A stretch of DNA of 10,615 bases from SZUA-430 sp964547645 (GCA_964547645.1 CAZJOM010000109.1:1-10615), one strand, 5' to 3'. Counted from the stretch's first letter, positions 1-6,527 are shown. The notes: generated from the sequence alone by a model not told the origin. Numbers and translations: made by a program.

Positions 1-218
1 GGACGGTGGAGAAAGTGCCGACGGGGTATAAGCCTGCGGAGATTAAGACATGGGCGAGCCGTGCGCGGGCGTGGGAGGCGGGCGGTGTGCCGGACGATCT
101 CGAGCTGCTCGGTAAGAAGCCCGCGAAGAAGAAGCGCGATGCGTTCGTCTATTTCATCTCCGGCGCGAAAGTGCGCGCGCCCGCGGCGGCGCAGTCGTTG
201 ATGAAGGAGGTGGGGTGA
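1..218 (+). CDS. C-terminal end of an uncharacterised basic protein (5' end outside window)
   Basis: The reading frame is open to the left edge and ends with TGA at 216-218, so this is probably the tail of a longer gene. A GTG at 6-8 could be a start, but only five bases precede it and no ribosome binding site can be judged. The visible roughly 70 residues are soluble, with a Lys-rich stretch (KKPAKKKRD) in the middle and Ala/Arg-rich flanks. There is no membrane segment and no recognisable catalytic motif. I do not recognise the family and assign no function. The reading frame looks real: it uses GC-rich third positions such as GCG, GAG and CTC, and its composition is unlike the antisense shadow frames nearby. 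It is the only intact-looking plus-strand coding segment in the window and is followed by about 300 nt of repeat-rich spacer. Confidence 0.55.
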   Translation, partial: TVEKVPTGYKPAEIKTWASRARAWEAGGVPDDLELLGKKPAKKKRDAFVYFISGAKVRAPAAAQSLMKEVG

Positions 219-257
219 AGGGTCTTACCGTGTCGCTATTTCTTTCTTCCTCGGACC

Positions 258-311
258 GCGGGCATCCTTGCCCGCTCTTTTCTTCTTCAACGTTGAGCGA
301 AAGAGCGGGCA
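258..311. repeat. Compound hairpin: GCGGGCA/TGCCCGC stem plus a competing 12-bp inverted repeat
   Basis: GCGGGCA at 258-264 pairs with TGCCCGC at 269-275 around a 4-nt loop. The same right arm, extended to 269-280 (TGCCCGCTCTTT), is also a perfect 12-bp inverted repeat of 300-311 (AAAGAGCGGGCA) with a 19-nt loop. The middle segment can therefore pair either left or right, giving two mutually exclusive stems. A close relative of the first stem lies at 1072-1088 in the opposite orientation. It could act as a terminator-like structure for the gene ending at 218, but there is no clean T-tract directly after the first stem. Confidence 0.6.
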
Positions 312-332
312 GGGAGAGGTTGCGAAGAAATC

Positions 333-406
333 GCACGCGGAGCCGCGGAGTGCGCGGAGGAGGCTTTCGCGTCCGCCAACTCCGCGTTCTCCGTGGCTCC
401 GCGTGC
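333..406. repeat. 26-bp imperfect inverted repeat (ACGCGGAG-type intergenic element)
   Basis: The left arm 333-358 and right arm 381-406 are inverted copies matching at 23 of 26 positions, with a 22-nt loop. The arms are built from iterations of CGCGGAG/CCGCGGAG. The left arm is visibly related to the arm of the larger repeat at 2533-2562, differing mainly by G/A transitions in a shared CACGCG-AGCCGCG-AG framework. It has no coding content and is most likely a dispersed non-coding palindromic element. Confidence 0.65.
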
Positions 407-451
407 CAATTCCTTCACAGCCTCGGGATGCTCGTGGTCCTAGGAAGAAAT

Positions 452-471
452 ACGCAGGGTTGGCTCTGCGT
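452..471. repeat. Small hairpin ACGCAG/CTGCGT
   Basis: ACGCAG at 452-457 pairs with CTGCGT at 466-471 around an 8-nt loop. It lies about 48 nt before the ATG of the ankyrin-like pseudogene, within the same repeat-rich spacer. It is weak on its own and is recorded as part of the palindrome cluster. Confidence 0.35.
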
Positions 472-518
472 GATACTATCTCGGCTGGAGCTTGAGACAT
501 GTTCGCGAGTTCATCGAA

Positions 519-1031
519 ATGATTGCGCTACTCCGCTTCGTGATCGTACTTGGTCTGGTTGCCGTTGGGTTTCTGACTTCCGGTTTTGCGCGCTACCAAT
601 GCGGGCGGTGTGCGGATCAGCGTACGACGTTTGATTTGTTTGGCGTTCCGATTGTGGAGATTGAGCCTCACTACGACGAGTACGGCATCGTCGGCGTTTG
701 GGAGAAGGCGCACGGCACCCCTGCCGGAATTCCTGGCGTCTTGGTCCATTTGTACCTACGCGATCGGATAACCCTTTCTTTCCACCGCTGCATTTCAAAG
801 CTGCAACTAACCGAGTTCCTGATGAGGCGGAGGCGATCATGCTGCAGGAATCGGCCGCGGATTTGAACAAGCAGGACGCGCTCGGGGCGCACGCCATTGC
901 ATTGGTTTGCGGCGCGGGTCGGCATTGGCGGACTTGAAGCGCAATTGAAGCGGCGTGGAGTGCGGCTCGACATCAAGGACGAGGATGGGCTTACGCCGCT
1001 CGATTGGGATTGGCGCGCGCGGTCGAAGTAA
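519..1031 (+). pseudogene. Frameshifted membrane-anchored, ankyrin-repeat-like protein
   Basis: Three consecutive segments in two frames read as one protein. Segment A (ATG 519 to about 719) begins with an uncleaved-anchor or signal-like hydrophobic stretch (MIALLRFVIVLGLVAVGF) followed by a CGRC motif and FDLFGVPIVEIEPH. At the C-run 718-721 the sensible reading moves frame, as if one base were missing, so that GTP continues into CRNSWRLGPFV (segment B, 722-916). Segment B contains ADLNKQDALGAHAIALV, which resembles the start of an ankyrin repeat. At the G-run 916-918 the frame returns as if one base were extra. Segment C (918-1028) then reads GLEAQLKRRG and DEDGLTPLDW (978-1007), a typical ankyrin helix pair and TPL turn, ending at TAA 1029-1031. 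Repaired, it would give about 170 residues. The two shifts cancel, so either this is a decayed gene or the run lengths are sequencing errors. The function is unknown. An upstream TTG at 492 is an alternative start. Confidence 0.55.
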
Positions 1032-1040
1032 TTGGTCCTC

Positions 1041-1090
1041 ACCCGCTTTGAGCGGTGCAGAGTCAGCAAGGGCGGGCAGGATGCCCGCGC
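1041..1090. terminator. Pair of hairpins between convergent genes, possible bidirectional terminator
   Basis: CCGCT 1043-1047 pairs with AGCGG 1051-1055 (3-nt loop), and GCGGGCA 1072-1078 pairs with TGCCCGC 1082-1088 (3-nt loop). They lie between the plus-strand pseudogene stop (1031) and the minus-strand lpdV stop (1109), where a terminator serving both would be expected. Neither has a convincing poly-U tail, so intrinsic termination is uncertain. The second stem is the same element as at 258-275, in inverted orientation. Confidence 0.4.
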
Positions 1091-1108
1091 TCCCGGGTGT
1101 GCGAACTC

Positions 1109-2509
1109 TTAGATGTGAATCGCGTGGCCCAGTGCCTTCAACGCGCTTTCGTGGAAGGCTTCGCTGAGGGTTGGGTGGACGTGGATGGTGCCGGCGATGT
1201 CTTCGAGGACGGCGCCCATTTCCATGAGGGTGGCGAACTCAGCGCTGAGTTCGCTGACGTGGGCGCCGACGGCTTGGATGCCGAGGACGCGGTGGTCGGA
1301 CTTGCGCGCTACCACTCTAACAAACCCGCCGTTGTCGGCGGCGTCCATCGAGAGGGCTCGGCCGTTGGCGGCGAAGGGGAATTGGCCGACGACGGTTTCT
1401 TCGCCGGCTTTCGCGGCTTCGGCGGGGGAGAGGCCGCAGCTTACGATTTCGGGTTCGGTGAAGCAGACGGCGGCGATCGCGGCGGGGGCGAATTTGCGTT
1501 TGTGGCCCGCGATGATTTCGGCGACCATTTCGCCTTGGGTTGCGGCTTTGTGTTCGAGCATCGGCTCGCCGACGAGGTCGCCCACCGCCCAGACGTTCTT
1601 CATCGACGTGCGGCACTGATCGTCGACCTTCACGAAGCGTCCGGCCATGTCGACGGCCATGTTTTCAAGACCCCAGCCTTGCGTGTTCGGCTTGCGGCCG
1701 ACGGTGACGAGGATTTTGTCGGCGGGGAGGCTTTGGGTTTTGCCGTCTGCGGTTTCGACGATGAGGGATGTGCCGTTCTTGCCCGTCTCGACGGCTTTCG
1801 CCTTTGCGCCGAGGTGGAGCGTGACGTTGTTCTTGTCGAGCCAGCGCTTCACGGGGGCGGTCAGTTCGGCGTCGTAGAGGGGGAGGATGCTTTTCTCCGC
1901 TTCGACGATGGTGACTTGGCTTCCTAGTTTTGCGAAGGCGATGCCGAGTTCGAGGCCGATGTAACCGGCGCCCACAACGACGAGTTTTTCGGGGAGCTTG
2001 TCGAGGCTGAGCGCTTCGGTGGAGGAGATCACCGGGCCGCCGAACGGGATCGACGGGATCTGAACGGGGAGTGAGCCGGTTGCGAGCAGCACGTGCTCGG
2101 CGGTGATCGTCGTGTCGCCGACGGTGCAGGTTTTGGCGTCGGTGAAGGTCGCCCAGCCGTTCACGACCTTCACCTTCGCGCGCTTGAGCAGGCCGCTGAC
2201 GCCGGTGTTGAGGCGGGTGACGATGCCTTCCTTCCATTTCACGGTTTCGACGAGGTCGAGCTTCGGCGCGGCGTTGAGCTTGATGCCGTGCAGGCCTTTC
2301 GCGCTCGCGTGGCGCATGGATTCGAATTCCCCGGCGGCGTGGATGATCGCTTTGGAGGGAATGCAGCCGCGGATCAGGCACGTGCCGCCGAGGCGGTCGG
2401 CCTCCACCAGCACGGTGTCGACGCCAAGCTGGCCGGCGCGGATCGCCGCGACGTAACCGCCGGGGCCGCCGCCGACGACGAGGAGTTTGGGGGTGAGGTG
2501 TTCGGTCAT
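1109..2509 (-). CDS. lpdV: Dihydrolipoyl dehydrogenase (E3) of the branched-chain oxoacid dehydrogenase complex
   Basis: This FAD flavoprotein reoxidises the dihydrolipoyl arm of E2 and passes electrons to NAD+. The 466 residues fit the family (about 460-475). In order it shows an FAD-binding GGGPGG at 13-18, the redox disulfide as CLIRGC (Cys44, Cys49), a second Rossmann motif GAGYIGLELG at 180-189 for NAD, the second FAD contact WAVGD around 307-311, and the dimer-interface active-site pair His445/Glu450 (HPTLSE). The start chosen is ATG 2509-2507, because AGGA lies 8 nt upstream and homology begins there. The frame is open for a further 49 codons, but those lie in a non-coding inverted repeat. 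The C-terminus ALGHAIHI and many internal blocks resemble LPD-Val of Pseudomonas putida. It is the last gene of the bkd operon, separated from E2 by a 195-nt spacer, so its expression could differ from that of the upstream genes. The stop is TAA at 1109-1111. Confidence 0.93.
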   Translation of the reverse strand: MTEHLTPKLLVVGGGPGGYVAAIRAGQLGVDTVLVEADRLGGTCLIRGCIPSKAIIHAAGEFESMRHASAKGLHGIKLNAAPKLDLVETVKWKEGIVTRLNTGVSGLLKRAKVKVVNGWATFTDAKTCTVGDTTITAEHVLLATGSLPVQIPSIPFGGPVISSTEALSLDKLPEKLVVVGAGYIGLELGIAFAKLGSQVTIVEAEKSILPLYDAELTAPVKRWLDKNNVTLHLGAKAKAVETGKNGTSLIVETADGKTQSLPADKILVTVGRKPNTQGWGLENMAVDMAGRFVKVDDQCRTSMKNVWAVGDLVGEPMLEHKAATQGEMVAEIIAGHKRKFAPAAIAAVCFTEPEIVSCGLSPAEAAKAGEETVVGQFPFAANGRALSMDAADNGGFVRVVARKSDHRVLGIQAVGAHVSELSAEFATLMEMGAVLEDIAGTIHVHPTLSEAFHESALKALGHAIHI

Positions 2510-2517
2510 TGAGTCGG

Positions 2518-2521
2518 TCCT
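2518..2521 (-). promoter_or_regulatory. Ribosome binding site of lpdV
   Basis: Read on the minus strand, AGGA stands 8 nt before ATG 2509. It supports this start over the longer open frame that continues into the inverted repeat upstream. Confidence 0.55.
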
Positions 2522-2530
2522 AAAGAAAGA

Positions 2531-2699
2531 TGTCTCACGCGAAGCCGCGAAGGACGCGAAGAGAAGGCGCGAAATGGACGTCGAACTTTGTGCGAATTGA
2601 AACTTCTGCTGGCGCTTCGCGCCGGGATCGCTCAGCGCGTAGCGCCAGTTCTTCAATTCGCGTCTTTTCTTCGCGTCCTTCGCGGCTTCGCGTGAGATC
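2531..2699. repeat. Three-tier nested inverted repeat filling the bkdB-lpdV spacer
   Basis: The outer arms 2533-2562 and 2668-2697 are a perfect 30-bp inverted repeat. Inside them, 2592-2601 (GCGAATTGAA) pairs perfectly with 2652-2661, and 2609-2616 (CTGGCGCT) pairs with 2641-2648. The outer arms can also be extended with G-U pairs to about 2573/2657, in competition with the inner arm. The element begins 8 nt after the bkdB stop codon and ends before the lpdV Shine-Dalgarno site, so it would be transcribed as a long stem-loop of about 165 nt in the operon mRNA. It contains no gene. Possible roles are mRNA 3'-end protection, partial termination, or none (an inserted palindromic element). Confidence 0.8.
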
Positions 2700-2704
2700 T
2701 TATT

Positions 2705-3994
2705 CTATTCCATAAACATCATCGCCGGGTGTTCGAGCAGGGCTTTGACGCGCTGGATGAACATGGCGGCGTCGTAGCCGTCGACCACGCGGTGGTCGAA
2801 GCTGGAGGAGAGGTTCATCATCTTCCTCACGGCGATATGGCCGTTGTGGACGACGGGGCGTTCGATGATGGCGTTCGGGCCGATGATGGCGACTTCGGGG
2901 TGGTTGATCACCGGGGTTGTCACCACGCCGCCGATGGGGCCGAGGCTGGTGATGGTGATTGTGCTGCCGGTCAGCTCGTCCTTCGTCGCTTTGTTTTCTC
3001 GGGCGGCGGTCGAGACTCTCGCGACTTCGGCGGCCGCTTGCCAGAGGTCCATCGCTTCGGCGTGGTGCACGACGGGAACGATCAGGCCGTTTTGCGTTTG
3101 CGTCGCGATGCCGATGTGGACGGGTCTAAAGCGGTGCACGACGCCGGCGTCGTCGTCGAAGCGGGCGTTGATCTGCGGGAAGTCGGGCAGCACGCGGATC
3201 AACGCGCGCATCAGGAACGGGAGCAGCGTCAGCTTCGGCTGATCCGCTCGCTTCGTTGCGTTCATTTGCACGCGCAGCGCTTCGAGTTCCGTCATGTCGA
3301 CTTCTTCGACATAGGCGAAGTGCGGGATGCGGCGCTTCGTGTCCTGCATCTTCTCCGCAATCTTGCGGCGCAGGCCGATGACCTTGATGTCGTCGGTGCC
3401 TTCGCGTTTCTCGAGCGCTGCGGAGGGGCGGCCAGTCGGCGCGCCTTTGGCGATGTAGGCGTCGAGGTCGGCGTGGCTGATGCGGCCCGCGGGGCCTGTG
3501 CCGTGGATGAACTGCAGGTGGACGCCGAGTTCGGTCGCGCGCTGGCGGACGGCGGGCGAGGCAAGCGGCTTGTCGCCGAACTTGCGCGGCGCCGATGGAG
3601 CAACGCTCGCGGGCTCCGGTCTCGCGGCGACGGGCACAGGTTTCGGCGCGGGTTTCTTTTCGTCAAGCTTCGGCGGTGGCGGCGGGGCGGCTTTCGCGGC
3701 GGCCGGTGCGGCGGCGCCGTTCTTCGCTTTGACCTGCGCTTCGTTGCCTTCGCCTTCGACTTCGAAGATCACGATCGGCGCGCCGACCGGGGCCATGGTG
3801 CCGGGCTCGCCGTGCAGCGAAATGACTTTGCCGGCGACGGGCGAGGTCATTTCCACTGTCGCCTTGTCGGTCATGACGTCGACGAGGTGTTGGTCTTCCT
3901 TGATCGTGTCGCCGACGGCGACGTGCCAGGCGACGATCTCGGCTTCGGCCGTGCCTTCGCCGACGTCGGGGAGTTTGAAGATAAAGCGACCCAT
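2705..3994 (-). CDS. bkdB: Dihydrolipoyl acyltransferase (E2) of the branched-chain oxoacid dehydrogenase complex
   Basis: This is the core subunit. It carries the lipoyl arm that takes the acyl group from E1 and transfers it to CoA. The 429 residues show one N-terminal lipoyl domain (about 1-80) with the lipoylated lysine in DKA at Lys44, a flexible Ala/Pro/Lys-rich linker (about 85-140), a peripheral-subunit-binding domain (about 143-182, with GTGPAGRI), and a catalytic domain (about 200-429) ending in DHRVVDG. His401 and Asp405 are the expected active-site residues. The single lipoyl domain is typical of bacterial branched-chain E2. The start ATG 3994 lies 4 nt after the E1-beta stop and is preceded by GGAGGG (rc of 4003-4008) at 8 nt spacing, so the site overlaps the end of the upstream gene. 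The stop is TAG at 2705-2707. A pyruvate or oxoglutarate E2 is less likely, given the partner E1 subunits. Confidence 0.93.
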   Translation of the reverse strand: MGRFIFKLPDVGEGTAEAEIVAWHVAVGDTIKEDQHLVDVMTDKATVEMTSPVAGKVISLHGEPGTMAPVGAPIVIFEVEGEGNEAQVKAKNGAAAPAAAKAAPPPPPKLDEKKPAPKPVPVAARPEPASVAPSAPRKFGDKPLASPAVRQRATELGVHLQFIHGTGPAGRISHADLDAYIAKGAPTGRPSAALEKREGTDDIKVIGLRRKIAEKMQDTKRRIPHFAYVEEVDMTELEALRVQMNATKRADQPKLTLLPFLMRALIRVLPDFPQINARFDDDAGVVHRFRPVHIGIATQTQNGLIVPVVHHAEAMDLWQAAAEVARVSTAARENKATKDELTGSTITITSLGPIGGVVTTPVINHPEVAIIGPNAIIERPVVHNGHIAVRKMMNLSSSFDHRVVDGYDAAMFIQRVKALLEHPAMMFME

Positions 3995-3998
3995 GCGT

Positions 3999-5012
3999 TT
4001 AGCCCTCCATCGCGCGGCGCATCGCGGCGGCGACGCGGCCCGGGCCGGGGAAATACTGCCACTCGAAGGCGTGCGGGTAGGGCGTGTCCCAACCGGCGAC
4101 GCGCTCGATCGGCGCTTCGAGGTGATAGAAGCAATGCTCTTGCACGAGCGCGGTGAGCTCGGCGCCGTAGCCGCTGGTGCGCGTCGCCTCGTGTACGATC
4201 ACGCAGCGGCCGGTCTTTTCGACCGAGGCTTTGATCGTTTCGATGTCGACGGGGATGAGCGTGCGCAGGTCGAGGACCTCGGCGTCGATGCCGGTGTCTT
4301 CGGTGGCGGCGAGCGCTACGTGTACCATCGTGCCGTAGGCGAGGATGGTCAGATCATTGCCCTCGCGCGCGACGGCGGCTTTGCCGAGCGGGACGGTGTA
4401 ATACCCGTCGGGCACTTCGCTGGCGCGGTGCTTCGACCAGGGTTGTACCGGGCGTTCGTGATGGCCATCGAACGGGCCGTTGTAGATGCGCTTCGGCTCG
4501 AAGAACATCACGGGGTCGTCGTCTTCGATGGCGCTGATCAGTAGGCCCTTCGCGTCATACGGGTTCGACGGGATCACCGTCTTGATGCCGCAAACGTGGG
4601 TGAAGAGCGCTTCCGGGCTTTGGCTGTGCGTTTGGCCGCCGAAGATGCCGCCGCCATAGGGCGAGCGCAGCGTGATCGGCGAAGTGAAGTCGCCGGCCGA
4701 GCGGTAGCGCAGGCGCGCTGCCGCCGAGACGATCTGGTCGTAGGCCGGGTAGATGTAGTCCGCGAATTGGATTTCGATCACGGGGCGCAAGCCGAACGCG
4801 CCCATGCCGATCGCGGTCGCGACGATGCCGCTTTCGCCGATCGGCGAGTCGAAGCAGCGTTGCACGCCGTGCTTCTTCTGCAGACCGTCGGTCGCGCGGA
4901 AGACGCCGCCGAAGTAGCCGACGTCCTCGCCGAAGATCAGAACGTCGGGGTCCTTGTTCAACATCACGTCCATGGCGGAGTTGAGCGCTTGGATCATGTT
5001 CATGGTGGCCAT
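3999..5012 (-). CDS. bkdA2: 2-oxoisovalerate dehydrogenase E1 component, beta subunit
   Basis: This is the beta subunit of the thiamine-diphosphate-dependent branched-chain oxoacid decarboxylase. It pairs with the alpha subunit as a heterotetramer and contributes part of the cofactor site. The 337 residues match the usual length (about 325-340). Recognisable blocks are FGEDVGYFGGVF (27-38), the conserved IEIQFAD (79-85) whose Glu contacts the thiamine ring in this family, and GGQTHSQSPE (125-134) including His129. VIPSNPYDAKGLL (146-158), FEPKR (171-175), VVHEATRT-type VIVHEATRTSGYGAE (271-285) and the C-terminal DTPYPH (309-314) follow. The start ATG 5012 lies 5 nt after the E1-alpha stop. 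ATG 5003 is an alternative, and the Shine-Dalgarno (a G-run at 5023-5027) is weak, so translational coupling is likely. A longer in-frame extension to 5390 runs across the alpha gene and is not credible. Similarity to P. putida BkdA2 is strong throughout. Confidence 0.94.
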   Translation of the reverse strand: MATMNMIQALNSAMDVMLNKDPDVLIFGEDVGYFGGVFRATDGLQKKHGVQRCFDSPIGESGIVATAIGMGAFGLRPVIEIQFADYIYPAYDQIVSAAARLRYRSAGDFTSPITLRSPYGGGIFGGQTHSQSPEALFTHVCGIKTVIPSNPYDAKGLLISAIEDDDPVMFFEPKRIYNGPFDGHHERPVQPWSKHRASEVPDGYYTVPLGKAAVAREGNDLTILAYGTMVHVALAATEDTGIDAEVLDLRTLIPVDIETIKASVEKTGRCVIVHEATRTSGYGAELTALVQEHCFYHLEAPIERVAGWDTPYPHAFEWQYFPGPGRVAAAMRRAMEG

Positions 5013-5017
5013 GACGG

Positions 5018-6268
5018 TTAGACCCCCATCTCTTGACGTTGGCGGCGGATGTGCCAGGGCATTTCTTTGTAGACGTCTTCGAACATCGTTTTGACGCTGG
5101 GCATCTTGCCGGAGCCGAGCGTACCGTAGGCCTCGGCTTCCTTCTGGATGGCGCGGACTTCTTCGGCGACGGCGGCTTCGAGGTCGGTGTGTTCCTTCTC
5201 CGACCATTTGCCGATGGCGATCAGGTGCTTTTTCAGGCGGTCGATCGGATCGCCGAAGGGCCAGGCCTTCGCTTCGTCGGCGGGGCGGTAGCGGCTGGGA
5301 TCGTCGGAAGTCGAGTGGCCTTCGGCGCGGTAGGTGAAATGCTCGATCATCGTGGGGCCAAGGTTCGAGCGGGCGCGATCGGCAGCCCACTTCGTCACGG
5401 CGTAGACGGCCAGGAAGTCGTTGCCGTCGACGCGGAGCGCCGGGATGCCGTAACCGACGCCGCGCGCGGCGAACGTGGACTCATCACCGCCGGCGATGCC
5501 TTGGTAGCTTGAGATGGCCCATTGATTGTTGACGACGTTCAGGACGACGGGCGCTTTGTAGACGGCGGCGAAGGTGAGTGCGGTGTGGAAGTCGCCCTCT
5601 GCGGTCGAGCCATCGCCGATCCACGCGGAGCAGATGCGGTCGCCGCCCTTATAGGCGGACGCCATCGCCCAGCCGACGGCTTGGCTGTAGTGCATCGCGA
5701 GGTTACCGGCGATCGAGAAGAAGCCGTGCTTCTTTGACGAGTACATGATCGGAAGCTGGCGGCCCTTCAGCGGGTCGCGCTCGTTCGAATAGACCTGGCA
5801 CATCATGTCGAGCAGCGGATAGCCGCGCGCGACAAGCAGGCCCTGCTGGCGGTAGGTCGGGAAGCACATGTCTTCGGGGTCGAGTGCGGCTGCCTGGCTG
5901 ACCGCGATCGCCTCTTCGCCGGTGCACTTCATATAGAAGGAGGTCTTGCCCTGGCGCTGGGCCTGATACATGCGGGCGTCGTAGTTGCGCACCGTCACCA
6001 TGTGCTTCAAGCCGCGCTTCAGCGTTTCGACGTCGACCTTCGGGTCCCAGGGGCCGTGCGCCTTGTTGTCGTCGCCCAGCACGCGGATCAGCGAGTAGGC
6101 GATGTCGAGCGTATCTTTCGCGGCGACGTTCGTGTCCGGCTTTCGGATCTCGCCCGCCTTCGGCACCTTGATATGGCTGAAGTCGGGCTTGTCGCCGGGG
6201 CGGTGTTTGGGCTCAGGGATGTGGAGCTTAAGCTGCGGTTTGTTCGGGCGGATCGGCGCGGTCGACAT
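5018..6268 (-). CDS. bkdA1: 2-oxoisovalerate dehydrogenase E1 component, alpha subunit
   Basis: This is the thiamine-diphosphate-dependent subunit. It decarboxylates the 2-oxoacids derived from valine, leucine and isoleucine and begins acyl transfer to the E2 lipoyl arm. The 416 residues fit the family (about 410). The N-terminus KLHIPEPKHRPGDKPDFS is the Pseudomonas-type BkdA1 extension. The ThDP/Mg motif runs from GDG at 218-220 to NN at 247-248. The loop YRAEGHSTSDD (313-323), including His318 and Ser319, corresponds to the conserved active-site loop (phosphorylated in the mitochondrial enzyme). The C-terminus reads FEDVYKEMPWHIRRQRQEMGV. The start chosen is ATG 6268, where homology begins. 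The open frame upstream to 6472 is Pro/Arg-rich and crosses the promoter region. The Shine-Dalgarno is weak. It is the first gene of the operon, preceded by a 348-nt spacer with a candidate promoter. The stop is TAA at 5018-5020. Confidence 0.95.
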   Translation of the reverse strand: MSTAPIRPNKPQLKLHIPEPKHRPGDKPDFSHIKVPKAGEIRKPDTNVAAKDTLDIAYSLIRVLGDDNKAHGPWDPKVDVETLKRGLKHMVTVRNYDARMYQAQRQGKTSFYMKCTGEEAIAVSQAAALDPEDMCFPTYRQQGLLVARGYPLLDMMCQVYSNERDPLKGRQLPIMYSSKKHGFFSIAGNLAMHYSQAVGWAMASAYKGGDRICSAWIGDGSTAEGDFHTALTFAAVYKAPVVLNVVNNQWAISSYQGIAGGDESTFAARGVGYGIPALRVDGNDFLAVYAVTKWAADRARSNLGPTMIEHFTYRAEGHSTSDDPSRYRPADEAKAWPFGDPIDRLKKHLIAIGKWSEKEHTDLEAAVAEEVRAIQKEAEAYGTLGSGKMPSVKTMFEDVYKEMPWHIRRQRQEMGV

Positions 6269-6308
6269 CGCGTTTTTGTGCTCGCGTGGAGGTTCAATTT
6301 CGCGGCAG

Positions 6309-6337
6309 TGGATAGGCGCGGGTGAGCGGGGCGTCAA
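6309..6337 (-). promoter_or_regulatory. Candidate sigma-70-type promoter of the bkd operon
   Basis: On the minus strand, TTGACG (6337-6332) is followed after exactly 17 nt by TATCCA (6314-6309). The -35 box matches the form common in alphaproteobacteria. The -10 box matches the general consensus in only its first three bases. Transcription would start near 6302, giving a leader of roughly 33 nt before ATG 6268. This is inferred from sequence only. Confidence 0.35.
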
Positions 6338-6481
6338 TGACCGGCCGGTGGCAGGGCTAAGGCTTTGTTGCCTGTTCCTAGAGTTGCTTTGCCCGTGCCG
6401 CTCGGGCGGTTTCGTTTCAATCGGTCTAAGCGGCGCGAAACTTTCGGAGGGGCGTTTGTGCGGTGCACCCAAGCGCCGAGC

Positions 6482-6527
6482 TGCCCCCCTCGGGTGCGCA
6501 GCGAAGCTGCTACACTCGAGGGGGGCA
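6482..6527. repeat. Strong hairpin of REP-like form, possible terminator of the upstream operon
   Basis: The 15-nt arm 6482-6496 pairs with 6513-6527 along its full length with one G-T wobble. The enclosed segment forms a second stem, GCAGC (6498-6502) with GCTGC (6506-6510), closed by a GAA triloop. The result is a nearly continuous stem of 20 pairs with a small bulge. There is no T-run beside it on either strand. It lies about 90 nt beyond the stop of the DAPG-hydrolase-like gene, so it could mark or protect that transcript's 3' end. It could equally be a dispersed palindromic element. Confidence 0.65.

Larger units (their letters stand above)
219..518. other. Intergenic spacer made mostly of inverted repeats
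   Basis: No convincing gene is seen here. Several short open frames cross the interval on both strands, but their translations are Arg/Ser/Pro-rich and simply follow the inverted repeats at 258-311, 333-406 and 452-471. The sequence between the repeats shows no clear promoter. The density of palindromic elements suggests a site where small non-coding repeats have accumulated, next to a decayed gene. Confidence 0.6.

Noticed and set aside
219..518. CRISPR array
   Set aside because: The repeats are inverted pairs of different sequence, not evenly spaced direct repeats with unique spacers.
511..1069. Overlapping minus-strand open frames opposite the ankyrin-like pseudogene
   Set aside because: Low-complexity Arg/Ser/Pro translations with no start signals. 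The plus strand gives hydrophobic-anchor and ankyrin-like segments instead.
1055..1927. Plus-strand open frame of 290 codons opposite lpdV
   Set aside because: It is an antisense shadow of dihydrolipoyl dehydrogenase with Gly/Asp/Phe-rich composition and no family resemblance.
2510..2656. N-terminal extension of lpdV by 49 codons
   Set aside because: It lies in the nested inverted repeat; the FAD-binding N-terminus and Shine-Dalgarno site fit ATG 2509.
2729..4156. Long plus-strand open frame opposite E2 and the end of E1-beta (475 codons)
   Set aside because: Its translation is Asp/His/Val/Gly/Arg-rich and repetitive, as expected from the antisense of GC-rich coding DNA, and the opposite strand has full-length recognisable enzymes.
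5013..5390. N-terminal extension of E1-beta by 126 codons
   Set aside because: It overlaps the E1-alpha gene completely and reads as Arg-rich shadow sequence. The normal family start is at 5012.
6269..6472. N-terminal extension of E1-alpha by 68 codons
   Set aside because: The added residues are Pro/Arg/Ser-rich and cross the candidate promoter, and homology to BkdA1 begins at ATG 6268.
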